From Algoriphagus sp. CAU 1675 (GTDB lineage Bacteria > Bacteroidota > Bacteroidia > Cytophagales > Cyclobacteriaceae): a stretch of 64,000 nt of DNA. Location of the stretch: positions 186,001 to 250,000 of the forward strand of contig NZ_JARHUI010000006.1 of NCBI RefSeq assembly GCF_029222925.1. Reading direction: 5' to 3'. The number at the start of each line of letters is the position of its first letter. The stretch's first letter is position 1. Below are positions 33,284 to 42,333 of the stretch, in pieces. Position numbers and translations under genes: made by a program. The notes under the pieces are model-generated. The model saw only the letters and a list, made by a program, of their open reading frames with translations, had not been told where the DNA came from and made no database searches.

Positions 33284-34960
33284 TTATCTGAACTCATAGT
33301 CCACTCCATAAACCTGAGTCAGAAGGTTTTCCGGTGCATCAAGGGCAACGGCTGATTTTGGAGGGATTGGGGTAACTGGGGAATTAGCTCCCAGATAATT
33401 CTTCATTGCCTGATGCAGGGTGAAAGGAGTGTTTTTGGTATCCATTACACCTCTGAATCTACAAAGCATGTCGTCTGGATCACCGTCTCTTTCACAGGCA
33501 CAAATACTGTATACTCTCTCTGCTTCAAGTGGTTTTCCATGAACCATTACAGACTGCACTCGCTTTCCTTCGTCTCCAAAGGCATTGAATTTCACTTCCA
33601 TACCTCTGAACTTGATTACCCAGCCACCAAATCTCTTGGAAGCTTCCTTAGCAAACACGTTGTTCAGTTCCTTTTCCAACCAGGCCGAGATCTGCTTTCC
33701 CTTTACCTTTCCGGTACGGATCTGGCTGTCCACAGGAAGCATGTCAAAGATGAAACCATGTGTGATTGGGATATTTCCAGTATGATCAGGGGTGGTTCTA
33801 GGAGGACAGAATCTAAATCCATTGGAAAGTACAATGTCAACCTCAGGTACCTGCCAGCTCACCGCATCCAAAATCATGGTGTCGATGGGGTTTTCTATGA
33901 CAAAATACCTGTAAAGCGGAACGGTACTGTATCCTGCTATTTGGTAAATGTCTTCCTGGAAAGGCTCTTCGTTTTGAGCAATGATTTTATCAACTTTCGG
34001 ATCAGGCTTGTTTTCTGTTGCACTTACTTCAAGGAGTTCGTAGGTGTCTTCTACCACTTTTCCGTCCTCGATCTTCAGTTCAAGTTTTCCAACGAAAGAA
34101 CCAAAGGCTCCTGGTTCAACTACCTTGGAATATTTTGCAACGATTGGTTTACGAACTCGCTCATGGGTATCACCACCCAAAATGTAATCCACACCCTCAC
34201 ATTCAGGAAGGTTGGCCAGATTGATTTGCTGGGAAAGACCAAGGTGCGCAATGATTGCCACGAAGGCACATTTTTCCTGGTTTCTCAATACATCTACATA
34301 GTGTTCCAGATTTTCTTCTGGTTTGGTGTATACAATTCCTCTACTATAGTTGGGAGACTGACGTAAAGGAACCAGGTGGTCTGTATATCCCAGGAATCCG
34401 ATTTTCACTCCATTCACTGTCCAGATATGATAAGGAGGAAAGATTAACTCTCCTCTTTTTCCATCACCAAGGTCATGGTACATATTAGCACAGATCTTTG
34501 GTGCATGCAGGGATCCAAGAAGGTGCTGCATGGCTTTTTTATAATATACTACTTCCCAGTTTCCTGGAAGGTAAAGATCATATCCAATTTCATTCAGGAT
34601 TGGAACCATGGCTTCGCCGGTAGATTTAACCGAAAGCTCCGATCCTTGGAACATATCCCCTGTATCAATTGTAAAGCTGTGTTCTGCTTTTGCTTTTTCC
34701 TTATCAAGGAAAGTTTTTAGATGGGAGTATCCTCCGGTTTGACGGTAAACGGCCTTTCCATTTTCCCAGAATAATTCATCATGGGGATGGATTTGACAGT
34801 GAACGTCTGTAGTCTGAAGGATAGTTAATGTAAAGGATTTTGGGTTTGATTTTTTGTTTTTGGTTTCAGCTTTAGCAGCTTCAGGGGCAAGACTGAGTAT
34901 GCCGGTCCCCGCTCCCAAGGCACCCAGCTGGGCCATAAACTTTCTTCTAGAGGATTTCAT
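33284..34960 (-). CDS. 5'-nucleotidase/metallophosphatase, SoxB-like, Tat-exported
   Basis: The 558-residue protein has a Tat leader (SSRRKFMAQLGALGAGTGIL). A calcineurin-like metallophosphatase domain follows: ILQTTDVHCQIHPHD, SFTIDTGDMFQGSE, LYLPGNWEVVYY, VAIIAHLGLSQQ and YILGGDTHERV. From about 370 comes the 5'-nucleotidase C-terminal substrate domain (DIVLSNGFRFCPPRT; IRTGKVKGKQISAWLEKELN). The metal box GNWE has Trp where most 5'-nucleotidases have His (GNHE). SoxB proteins have GHWE, so the assignment lies between nucleotidase and SoxB. It is downstream of a dihaem cytochrome c but separated by a terminator. Confidence 0.88.
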   Translation of the reverse strand: MKSSRRKFMAQLGALGAGTGILSLAPEAAKAETKNKKSNPKSFTLTILQTTDVHCQIHPHDELFWENGKAVYRQTGGYSHLKTFLDKEKAKAEHSFTIDTGDMFQGSELSVKSTGEAMVPILNEIGYDLYLPGNWEVVYYKKAMQHLLGSLHAPKICANMYHDLGDGKRGELIFPPYHIWTVNGVKIGFLGYTDHLVPLRQSPNYSRGIVYTKPEENLEHYVDVLRNQEKCAFVAIIAHLGLSQQINLANLPECEGVDYILGGDTHERVRKPIVAKYSKVVEPGAFGSFVGKLELKIEDGKVVEDTYELLEVSATENKPDPKVDKIIAQNEEPFQEDIYQIAGYSTVPLYRYFVIENPIDTMILDAVSWQVPEVDIVLSNGFRFCPPRTTPDHTGNIPITHGFIFDMLPVDSQIRTGKVKGKQISAWLEKELNNVFAKEASKRFGGWVIKFRGMEVKFNAFGDEGKRVQSVMVHGKPLEAERVYSICACERDGDPDDMLCRFRGVMDTKNTPFTLHQAMKNYLGANSPVTPIPPKSAVALDAPENLLTQVYGVDYEFR

Positions 34961-35110
34961 CTATTGTTAAATTGATTATTTGTAATGGTAAAATCTTGGT
35001 GTTTATTGGAGCAATTTTGAGAGGGTGATATTGATCCAAGCTCGCTCTAAAAGTAGGGTTTCAATTTCAATCAATTTGGTGACTTTGGTTACATATATCA
35101 AAAAAAGAAA

Positions 35111-35137
35111 GCCCGGACCACACCAAGGTCCGGGCTT
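35111..35137 (-). terminator. Terminator after the dihaem cytochrome c gene
   Basis: AGCCCGGACC (35111-35120) pairs perfectly with GGTCCGGGCT (35128-35137), loop ACACCAA. The plus-strand A-run at 35099-35107 gives the minus-strand T-run. Confidence 0.88.
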
Positions 35138-35158
35138 AACTAGTTTGTTTTAAAGGAT

Positions 35159-36142
35159 TTACTCGGCGGCAGTGGTGAATCTAACCACCTCGTTTTTGAT
35201 GGGCTTGACGGTCTTTAAGTAGGCATAAATGGCCTTAAGATCATCCTCTTTCATACCGGCATACATGATCCATGGCATGATGGAATTGAATTCACCCGGA
35301 GCCACTTTTGGAGCTACGTATCCTGAATCCACATATTGTTTAAACCGTGCTACAAAGGCAGCCTCATTCCAGTTTCCGATTCCGGTTTCGGGGTCAGGGG
35401 TGATATTGGAAGAGTTAACTGTTCCACCCGGCATTTGGAAACTTCTTCCTCCTGACAAAGCCAATTCAGGAATAATCATTCCTTGTGGGTCAGCCTGCGT
35501 ATGGCACTCCATACAACCTGCGGCATTGAGAAGATATCCTCCATATGCGACCTGATCGGAAGGATCTGGTCTTTTGGAGGGCTGAGCATCGTGTGGGATG
35601 GTCTTCAGAATGATGTTTACAGGAAAATCTGCTTCAGAATCAGGAATGTCACTTTCTATGGAAGGAAGACTTCTGATATAGGCGATGATATCAAAAATGT
35701 CCTCCGGGTCCATTCTTCCATAATACGTATAAGGCATAAGTGGGAACATAGCTCTGCCATCATTGGTCACTCCTGTGGTGATTAGCCTGTAAAGTTCTCC
35801 GTCGGTATAGTCAGAAATCCCAAAAGGAGTTATGTTTTTCGCGTAGAAAACTCCTGGGAAGCCCATACTGTGGTCAAAACGGTCACCGCCTTTTCCTAAA
35901 GTGCTTGGAATGGGAGGGCCGGAAAAGACAGAAAAGTCCCGGGTAGAATGGCAGTCCATGCAGACCGTTACATGGTTTGCCAGATAAGCGCCACGTTCGA
36001 TTCGCTCAGGGCTGTATTCAATGGAAACTTCCTCAGCTGCGGAAACATTAGGGAAAGCTAATTGAACGTAAGCAATGGATGCCACAAAAAGAATCACTAC
36101 TGCACCCAAAATCCAAGCAATGATTTTAAACAGTTTCTTCAT
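35159..36142 (-). CDS. Membrane-anchored dihaem cytochrome c
   Basis: The 327-residue protein has one N-terminal membrane segment (IIAWILGAVVILFVASIAYV). Two class I cytochrome c domains follow, with haem motifs CMDCH (in HVTVCMDCHSTRDFSVFSGP) and CMECH (in LLNAAGCMECHTQADPQGM). Candidate distal methionines are in MFPLMPYTYYGRM and SIMPWIMYAGM. Proteins of this layout carry electrons from periplasmic dehydrogenases to the terminal oxidase. No partner dehydrogenase is adjacent; the GMC enzyme at 59852 is one possible donor. Confidence 0.92.
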   Translation of the reverse strand: MKKLFKIIAWILGAVVILFVASIAYVQLAFPNVSAAEEVSIEYSPERIERGAYLANHVTVCMDCHSTRDFSVFSGPPIPSTLGKGGDRFDHSMGFPGVFYAKNITPFGISDYTDGELYRLITTGVTNDGRAMFPLMPYTYYGRMDPEDIFDIIAYIRSLPSIESDIPDSEADFPVNIILKTIPHDAQPSKRPDPSDQVAYGGYLLNAAGCMECHTQADPQGMIIPELALSGGRSFQMPGGTVNSSNITPDPETGIGNWNEAAFVARFKQYVDSGYVAPKVAPGEFNSIMPWIMYAGMKEDDLKAIYAYLKTVKPIKNEVVRFTTAAE

Positions 36143-36411
36143 AATGCGTAATGGTTAGATAGTAATGTTCAAAAATTACAATAAAATATATGTTTTTGAA
36201 AACTTGCAGTCTGAAAAGTAAATGTATTTATTAAAAAGTCAAAGAAGAATAGGATTTTGAGAAGTTGAGAGAGACTCTTTGTTGTAGCCTGAAAGCCGGA
36301 TTACCTTTAAAATTGGATTTTATGGGAAAGATGAAGTATTGGGGGTAATCTGTGTAATTTTATTCTGTTCCAAATCAAAGTATTAGTATTTTAACCGCAA
36401 ATATTTAGCAT

Positions 36412-37839
36412 ATGAGAAAATTATTCACCCTAATTGCATTCCTTCTACCTATTGCAGGCATCCTTGCTCAAGGAGAGGATGTTATCAAAAAGCTGGATGA
36501 AAAATCCGACTTTTATGGATCTATTGCAAAGCAAATCTGGTCCAATCCTGAACTGGGATATTTAGAGACAGAAAGCTCTGTCCTTCTTCAAAAGACTCTA
36601 ACTGATGCCGGTTTTAAAGTAACTGCTGGAGTGGCAGATATTCCCACTGCCTTTGTTGCTGAATTTGGTTCGGGTGCTCCCGTGATTGGAATCATGGCAG
36701 AATTTGATGCCTTGCCTGGTGTCTCTCAGGACGCAGTTCCATTTAGATCAGCTGTTGTTGAGGGTGGATCAGGTCATGCATGTGGGCATCACTTGTTTGG
36801 TACGGCTTCTGTTGCAGCGGGGATCACGGTTAAAGAATGGATGCAGTCCAACGGTGTCAAAGGGACGATTCGCGTATATGGAACTCCTGCTGAAGAAGGT
36901 GGTGGAGGAAAGGTCTACATGGCAAGAGCTGGCTTAATGGATGATGTGGACGCCATGCTACACTGGCATCCAGGTTCCAGAAACAATGCCGGAGCAAATT
37001 CTTCCTTGGCAAATATCTCAACCAAATTCCGCTTCTATGGAGAAGCCTCTCATGCAGCGGCGGCCCCAGATCGTGGAAAATCAGCTTTGGATGGCGTAGA
37101 GGCGATGAACTTTATGGTGAACTTGCTTCGTGAGCACGTGCCACAGGAAACCAGAATGCACTATGTCATTACCCGGGGCGGAGAAGCTCCAAACGTGGTT
37201 CCTGCCTTTGCCGAATCTTACCACTATGTACGTCATCCGGATGCGATGGTAGTTAAGGAGATCTTCAAAAAATTGGTAGATGCTGCTGAAGGTGCGGCAC
37301 AAGGAACGCAAACCCGCATGGAATATGAGGTGATCAATGGCGTTTACAATCTATTGCCAAACGAGACTCTGGCCAGAGTAATGCAAAAAAACCTGGAAAA
37401 AGTAGGTGGCGTGGTATATGATGATGAAGAAAGAAAATTCGCTGAGGAGATTTTCAAAACATTCCCTGCTGGGGTAAAGGCCTCTCCTGAAGACGCTGCC
37501 AAAATCGATCCGTTTATGGTCAACGAAAAAGGCAGCGGAGGTTCTACTGACGTTGGAGATGTGAGCTGGCTGGTGCCCACTGCAGGCTTGGGTACTGCTA
37601 CTTGGGTACCGGGTACATCTGCACATACTTGGCAGGCTGTAGCGGCTGGTGGTACTTCTATAGGACAAAAGGGAATGATGGTGGCTGCAAAGACATTGAC
37701 CCTGACGGCTATGGATATTTTCCAAGCACCAGAAATTGCCCAGAAAGCAAAAGAGGAGCTGAGCAAAAGACAAGGTGAAGGTTTTGAGTATGAAGCATTG
37801 GTTGGAGATAGAAAAGCTCCTTTGGATTACAGAAAATAA
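36412..37839 (+). CDS. Secreted M20 amidohydrolase (AbgB-like)
   Basis: The 475-residue protein has a signal peptide (MRKLFTLIAFLLPIAGILAQ) and an M20 peptidase fold. Metal-binding text includes VIGIMAEFDALPGVSQ, SGHACGHHLFGTASVAAG and the Glu pair TPAEEGGGGKVYM. MLHWHPGSRNNAG and GTSAHTWQAVAAGGTSIGQKG follow. The GHACGHHLFG and HW/PG wording matches the p-aminobenzoyl-glutamate hydrolase B (AbgB) group, which removes glutamate or acyl groups from amino acids. It is monocistronic, with a 268-bp AT-rich upstream region and its own terminator. Confidence 0.9.
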   Translation: MRKLFTLIAFLLPIAGILAQGEDVIKKLDEKSDFYGSIAKQIWSNPELGYLETESSVLLQKTLTDAGFKVTAGVADIPTAFVAEFGSGAPVIGIMAEFDALPGVSQDAVPFRSAVVEGGSGHACGHHLFGTASVAAGITVKEWMQSNGVKGTIRVYGTPAEEGGGGKVYMARAGLMDDVDAMLHWHPGSRNNAGANSSLANISTKFRFYGEASHAAAAPDRGKSALDGVEAMNFMVNLLREHVPQETRMHYVITRGGEAPNVVPAFAESYHYVRHPDAMVVKEIFKKLVDAAEGAAQGTQTRMEYEVINGVYNLLPNETLARVMQKNLEKVGGVVYDDEERKFAEEIFKTFPAGVKASPEDAAKIDPFMVNEKGSGGSTDVGDVSWLVPTAGLGTATWVPGTSAHTWQAVAAGGTSIGQKGMMVAAKTLTLTAMDIFQAPEIAQKAKEELSKRQGEGFEYEALVGDRKAPLDYRK

Positions 37840-37858
37840 GAGGAATAATCGGAATCGG

Positions 37859-37885
37859 AAAGGCAGCATTTTAGCTGCCTTTTTT
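37859..37885 (+). terminator. Terminator after the M20 gene
   Basis: AAAGGCAGC (37859-37867) pairs with GCTGCCTTT (37874-37882), followed by T's. Confidence 0.85.
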
Positions 37886-38108
37886 ATTGCTGTCTATTTT
37901 ACAATCTACGGGATGATCCCCTGATTTTGGTGCTGGAATTTCAGTTTCAAATCAGTCTTGTCAGAAAAAGAGTTGGAATGATTTCCGGTGGATCATTCAG
38001 GTTTAGTTTTTTATCAACCATTAAAATCTATCTTTTTCCTTTAAAGGATTGCTGTGGTTGAAATATCTGGAAAAACTTATATTGAAATCTTAATTGACCG
38101 ATAAACCC

Positions 38109-38636
38109 ATGGATCGTAGAAAATCTCTAAAAATTCTTGGTGCTGCTGGGGTTGGAATCGCAGGATTGGTTTTGGCTGACTGGAAGTGGCAAATAGTGGA
38201 TCATCTGACCCATAATGGTTTCTTTTCATTTAAAGAGGAACAGTTAATTGCAGCTATAGCGGATACTTTTATTCCTGAGGGATTACCTCCCAAAACTCCA
38301 TCCCCGGAAGCCCGACCCATTGGAGCTTTGAGTACTGGTACCGATAAGTTTCTGATCAAGCTTTTTGAGAAATGCTACGAGAAAGAAGATCAGGAATTGA
38401 TCAAATCCCAATTGGCTTTACTGGATGGCAAAGGTTTCCTGAGTGTCGATCAGAAAGAAAGAGAGAAAATCCTGCTTGATTTGGGGAGGTCCGACAAGGA
38501 GGAGGAAAAGAAATTCTTCAATTTGATGAGGTCTCAGACCATTTTTGGTTTTACGACTGTCAAGGAAGTTATGGCGGACTATAGAGGATATAAAGTTGCT
38601 CCTGGTTATTATCACGGTTGTGTGGATGTAGCCTGA
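38109..38636 (+). CDS. Gluconate 2-dehydrogenase subunit 3-like protein, Tat leader
   Basis: ATG 38109 gives a 175-residue protein starting MDRRKSLKILGAAGVGIAGL, a twin-arginine-like leader. The body has FFSFKEEQLIAAIADTFIPE, the signature of gluconate 2-dehydrogenase subunit 3, and ends GYYHGCVDVA. These small subunits chaperone or anchor GMC/FAD dehydrogenases in the periplasm. The usual GMC partner is not next to it; a GMC oxidoreductase lies 21 kb away at 59852. It is followed by a TMEM220 gene after 39 nt. Confidence 0.82.
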   Translation: MDRRKSLKILGAAGVGIAGLVLADWKWQIVDHLTHNGFFSFKEEQLIAAIADTFIPEGLPPKTPSPEARPIGALSTGTDKFLIKLFEKCYEKEDQELIKSQLALLDGKGFLSVDQKEREKILLDLGRSDKEEEKKFFNLMRSQTIFGFTTVKEVMADYRGYKVAPGYYHGCVDVA

Positions 38637-38675
38637 TCCATTTCTTTGACTAACAATATTTAATTCCCCTGACCT

Positions 38676-39038
38676 ATGAAATTCAATAAACTATTCTACG
38701 GACTTTGGATCCTGTTTTTTGTTCTATTTGCTTATTGGCAGTTCAACGATCCCGACCCTGAAGTTTGGGTAAGCATCTACGCCGTTGCAATCATATTTTG
38801 TCTATTAGGTATTCGTGGGATTTTTCCTAAAATCCCTCTGACCATTCTGGTCGTAGCCTGTTTGATTGGAGCGGTCTATTATTGGCCGGACTCCGTGACT
38901 GGATGGGTTTCCAAAGAATTGGAACAGAAAAATCTAGCCATGAAAACCCCTCAGATGGAAGAGGCCAGGGAGACCTTTGGCTTGATGATCATTGCTTTGG
39001 TGATGTTGCCGGGGCTGATCAAATCCTGGAGAAAATAA
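38676..39038 (+). CDS. TMEM220-family membrane protein
   Basis: The 120-residue protein has about four membrane segments. Its start, LFYGLWILFFVLFAYWQFND, with PDPEVWVSIYAVAI, is the hallmark of the transmembrane 220 family, whose function is unknown. WPDSVTGWVSKELEQKN forms a loop before the last helix (FGLMIIALVMLPGLI). It is probably cotranscribed with the subunit-3-like gene and convergent with the CHAD gene. Confidence 0.85.
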   Translation: MKFNKLFYGLWILFFVLFAYWQFNDPDPEVWVSIYAVAIIFCLLGIRGIFPKIPLTILVVACLIGAVYYWPDSVTGWVSKELEQKNLAMKTPQMEEARETFGLMIIALVMLPGLIKSWRK

Positions 39039-39056
39039 AGCATAATCAGCCCGGAA

Positions 39057-39788
39057 TCAGTCGGCGAAAAACTTCTCAAATTGCTTTTGCTCCTTGATTT
39101 TGAGATGTGCCATAATTCCAGGGTTGCTATTCTTGAAATTTAATTCAGTGAGAAATTCAATAGCTGCAAAAGTGTCATGCCATTTCCCCAGACGCTTTTG
39201 CAGCTTGTTTATTTTTTCAGGCTGGATGTTCAGTTCTTTTTGAATTTTGGAAGGGAGGAATTCATAGACATACATCATTTTCTTGATTTGGATCCTGTAT
39301 CCATGAAGCTTTTCCCTATCCTTTTGGATTAATAATTCCTCGGCCTTTTTTTCTTTTTTCTTAAAGTAATCCTGAATATGGTACAACTCTGGTAAATGGG
39401 GAGGAAGTTGAAGTTTTTGCTTGAAATTATGAAGATTAGCCACATATCTAGGGGCAGCCTTTAAAAATTGATTTCGAAGGGTGTTTTCTCTTTGGGTCAG
39501 TTGGTTAAAAAGTCGGCTGGTTTCCCCTCCGATTTTCTCTAGAAGCTGCTTGTTGATTTGGATTTCCCGGATTTTTCCCGCCTTATCAAAAAGATACTTG
39601 AGTTTGAAGCAGCTATAGTTTTTCTCAAATACCTCTTTGGCAAAGCCCAGCACAGCTTTGATTTTTTTGATCTCAACCCTGAGTTGGTGGAGGGCTTCTT
39701 CCTGATCATTTTCCACATATTCCTGAAGATAGACTTCAAGTCTGTCTAGACTTTCGGATAGATGACCGTTCAGAATATCTGTTTTCAT
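39057..39788 (-). CDS. CHAD-domain protein
   Basis: The 243-residue helical protein has the conserved CHAD start EALHQLRVEIKKIKAVLGFA and the second-half mirror REKLHGYRIQIKKMMYVYEF, with KLQKRLGKWHDTFAAIEFL. The basic faces of CHAD domains bind polyphosphate, so localisation to polyphosphate granules or a role in phosphate homeostasis is likely. No polyphosphate enzyme is nearby. Confidence 0.88.
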   Translation of the reverse strand: MKTDILNGHLSESLDRLEVYLQEYVENDQEEALHQLRVEIKKIKAVLGFAKEVFEKNYSCFKLKYLFDKAGKIREIQINKQLLEKIGGETSRLFNQLTQRENTLRNQFLKAAPRYVANLHNFKQKLQLPPHLPELYHIQDYFKKKEKKAEELLIQKDREKLHGYRIQIKKMMYVYEFLPSKIQKELNIQPEKINKLQKRLGKWHDTFAAIEFLTELNFKNSNPGIMAHLKIKEQKQFEKFFAD

Positions 39789-39973
39789 ATTGGGAGGATG
39801 GATAATTCAGGATCCAGGCCTTGGGACTAGTTTTAATAATTTAGCCCTAATTTTCTTTTTATCTCAGAAAATTAGGGTGTTACATCAGAAAATCACTTGA
39901 CAGAGTGATTTTAATCATTCGGTTTTTTTCCTGAAAAGCTGTCATTTGATGGATAACAAAAAAACAAAAAGCC

Positions 39974-40609
39974 ATGACTGCGATATCTCCATTTGAAACC
40001 CATGTTGAGGAATATGAAGCTTGGTTTGAAAAGTACCCCTATGCCTATCAAACTGAGATAAATGCTATTCGCTCACAGATGCAAGAATTACCCGAGGACC
40101 TGATCGGAATTGAAGTAGGATTAGGTACGGGAAGGTATGCCATGGAATTAGGCATTAAGGAAGGAGTAGAGCCTTCGGAGAATATGAGAATAGTAGCCCT
40201 TGATAGAGGGATTGAAGTGATGGATGCAAAGGCAGAGAGTCTTCCCTACAAGGATATTTCCTTTGATTTTGTCCTGTTTGTGACAATTTGCCATTTGGAT
40301 GATATACACAGGGCCTTGAAGGAAGCCTATAGGGTTTTGAAGCCTGGAGGGTCTCTGATAATTGGGTTTATAGACCGACATAGCCAAGTTGGTCAGCTCT
40401 ATGAAAAAAACAAAAAACGAAGCACCTTTTATCGACAGGCACATTTTTATTCTGTGGAAGATGTGAAAGAGCTGTTGAAGGAAGCCCGATTCAAGGAACC
40501 GGTTTTTACGCAGACGATTTTTGGGGAAATTGAAAACATCAAGATGGTTCAAATCCCTCGGGAAGGTTTTGGAGAAGGGTCCTTTGTAGTGGTCCGTGCC
40601 TGCAAATAG
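39974..40609 (+). CDS. Class I SAM-dependent methyltransferase
   Basis: The 211-residue protein has the Rossmann methyltransferase motifs IGIEVGLGTGRYAMELGI (motif I), VMDAKAESLPYKDISFDFVL (motif II) and ALKEAYRVLKPGGSLIIGF (post-II). The wording fits the UbiE/COQ5-like Methyltransf_11 group. The substrate is unknown. The last third (HFYSVEDVKELLKEARFKEP) is typical of small-molecule methyltransferases. It stands alone. Confidence 0.88.
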   Translation: MTAISPFETHVEEYEAWFEKYPYAYQTEINAIRSQMQELPEDLIGIEVGLGTGRYAMELGIKEGVEPSENMRIVALDRGIEVMDAKAESLPYKDISFDFVLFVTICHLDDIHRALKEAYRVLKPGGSLIIGFIDRHSQVGQLYEKNKKRSTFYRQAHFYSVEDVKELLKEARFKEPVFTQTIFGEIENIKMVQIPREGFGEGSFVVVRACK

Positions 40610-40875
40610 TTAGACGGAAATTAGAAGTAAATGATGGTTGATTGGTTGAAATAACTGTTCATTTGAGTTCAGTTATGGTTTTGAATTTTTTGGCGTTTGG
40701 AATAAGAGAAGGATTTTTTGGAAAGAAAGTGGAGGATGCATTGTGTCCTCCATTTTTCGTTTTTTAGGGTTTTATGGGGAAGGGATTCATGCTCCCTTAC
40801 TGAGGAATTCCCCAAAATTTTTTCCATTTTGTAGGAGTGTTCTCCTGAATCAATATTTACTTCTAATCCCCTTTC

Positions 40876-41226
40876 ATGACTCTAGATGCTTTTCGCAATC
40901 ACTGCATGACCAAGCCCGGGTTTTCCGAGGATACACCTTTTGATGCAAAGACGCTTTGTTTCCGGGTGGGAGGGAAGATTTTTGCCATTCTGGACCTGGA
41001 GGTTTTTGATTTTGTCAATTTGAAATGCGATCCAGAGCGCTCAGAAGAATTGAGGGAACGGTATGAAGGGATTACGCCCGGTTACCATATGAATAAAAAA
41101 TGGTGGAATTCGGTTTCAGTATTGGGAAATGTACCTGATAAATTGATTCTGGATTTGGCAGATCATTCCTACGAGTTGATCTTTGCCTCATTGCCCCAAA
41201 AAGTACAATTAGAAATCTGTCCATGA
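40876..41226 (+). CDS. MmcQ/YjbR-family protein
   Basis: The 116-residue protein shows the full YjbR signature: FRNHCMTKPGFSEDTPFDAK, TLCFRVGGKIFAILDLEV, VNLKCDPERSEELRERYEGI, TPGYHMNKKWWNSV and a late LADHSYELIFASLPQK. The fold resembles a CyaY-like DNA-binding module, but the role is unknown. Its stop overlaps the start of the ABC ATPase by 4 nt. Confidence 0.9.
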   Translation: MTLDAFRNHCMTKPGFSEDTPFDAKTLCFRVGGKIFAILDLEVFDFVNLKCDPERSEELRERYEGITPGYHMNKKWWNSVSVLGNVPDKLILDLADHSYELIFASLPQKVQLEICP

Positions 41227-42182
41227 GTAACTTTGTCGCCCAAAATCTGTCCAAATCCTACAATCAGCAGACAGCACTTCAGAATTTTTCAATTTCCTTG
41301 AAAAAAGGGGAGTTTGTCTCAATTGTTGGGGAAAGCGGTTCTGGGAAAAGTACCCTGCTGAGAATTATGGCCGGTTTGGAGGAACAGGACAGTGGTGAGG
41401 TTTTTTTGGATGGTCAGCAAATTCTTGGGCCCAAAAAGAAGTTGGTCGCGGGATATGATGAAATCAAATTGATCCATCAGGACTATCACTTGTACCCCAA
41501 TAGCAGTGTGGCAGAAAATATCGCCCGGCCTTTACTCCATTATGATAAGGCCTATACTCAAAGTAGGGTGGAATCTCTTTTAAGGCAGTTGGGTTTGGAA
41601 GCTTTTAAGGAACGTCTTCCAAGGCAGCTTTCCGGTGGTCAGCAGCAAAAGGTGGCCATTGCCACAGCCCTCGCCATAGAGCCAGAGGTGCTTTTGTTGG
41701 ATGAGCCCTTTTCTTCCTTGGATACTATCCAAAAACACCAGTTGATTGCTGAATTGAAGGACTTGTTTACAGAACTGGAGACCACGGTAATTTTTGTAAC
41801 CCACGATCTGGATGATGCGCTGCGGCTTACAGACAACTTGATTATTCTTCAAAAAGGTGAAATGGTACAGGAGGGAAATTCTCAGGATTTGTGTCAAGGA
41901 CCCCAAACCCGCTATGTAGCCAGTCTTTTTTCACCGATCAATTTGATTCCCGACCGTTTTGATTCCTTTGTCCGTCCATGTGATGTGAGGTTGCGTACCA
42001 AAGGGTCGGTTTTGGGACATGTGGTGGATTCCAGATTTTTAGTTCATTACAACTCACTGCAGATTCGTCTGAAAAACGGAGGGGATATCTGGGAAGTGGA
42101 TGATCCTTTCAGAAAGTATAAAAAAGGAGACAGGGTGTACCTCCATTGGGATGAGGAAAGTGTATTGGTTTTAGCTAGATAA
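41223..42182 (+). CDS. ABC transporter ATP-binding protein (CysA/PotA-like), no permease adjacent
   Basis: The 319-residue ATPase has Walker A GESGSGKSTLL, Q-loop KLIHQDYHLYPNSSVAENI, signature LSGGQQQKVAIATALA, Walker B VLLLDEPFSSLD and the switch His in VIFVTHDLDD. Residues about 235-319 form a TOBE/OB-like C-terminal domain (PDRFDSFVRPCDVRLRTKGS), as in importers of the CysA/PotA/MalK type. No permease or binding protein is nearby. It is translationally coupled to the MmcQ/YjbR gene. Confidence 0.9.
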   Translation: MSNFVAQNLSKSYNQQTALQNFSISLKKGEFVSIVGESGSGKSTLLRIMAGLEEQDSGEVFLDGQQILGPKKKLVAGYDEIKLIHQDYHLYPNSSVAENIARPLLHYDKAYTQSRVESLLRQLGLEAFKERLPRQLSGGQQQKVAIATALAIEPEVLLLDEPFSSLDTIQKHQLIAELKDLFTELETTVIFVTHDLDDALRLTDNLIILQKGEMVQEGNSQDLCQGPQTRYVASLFSPINLIPDRFDSFVRPCDVRLRTKGSVLGHVVDSRFLVHYNSLQIRLKNGGDIWEVDDPFRKYKKGDRVYLHWDEESVLVLAR

Positions 42183-42214
42183 AATCCCTGACCGAGGAGA
42201 AGAAGGGCTGGGAA

Positions 42215-42298
42215 ATGCTCAAACAGGATGTGGACTTTGAATTTATTCCTTATCTTAAGGAAGCTGGAATCCGAGGAGTTGTGTGGTTCCGGTTTTAG
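42215..42298 (+). pseudogene. Possible gene fragment after the ABC ATPase
   Basis: A frame ending at TAG 42298 reads MLKQDVDFEFIPYLKEAGIR, then GVVWFRF, from ATG 42215. The frame is open a further 11 codons upstream to a stop. It looks like the C-terminal end of a longer protein rather than random sequence, but no family is recognised. It could also be a short real peptide or chance. Confidence 0.25.
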
Positions 42299-42333
42299 GG
42301 TAAATTACCTAATTTGAACCTTATCACCCTATT

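Noticed and set aside
32977-33291. 104-codon plus-strand frame between amidase and nucleotidase genes
   Set aside because: It overlaps both flanking minus-strand genes and runs through the A/T-rich terminator hairpin at 33213-33240.
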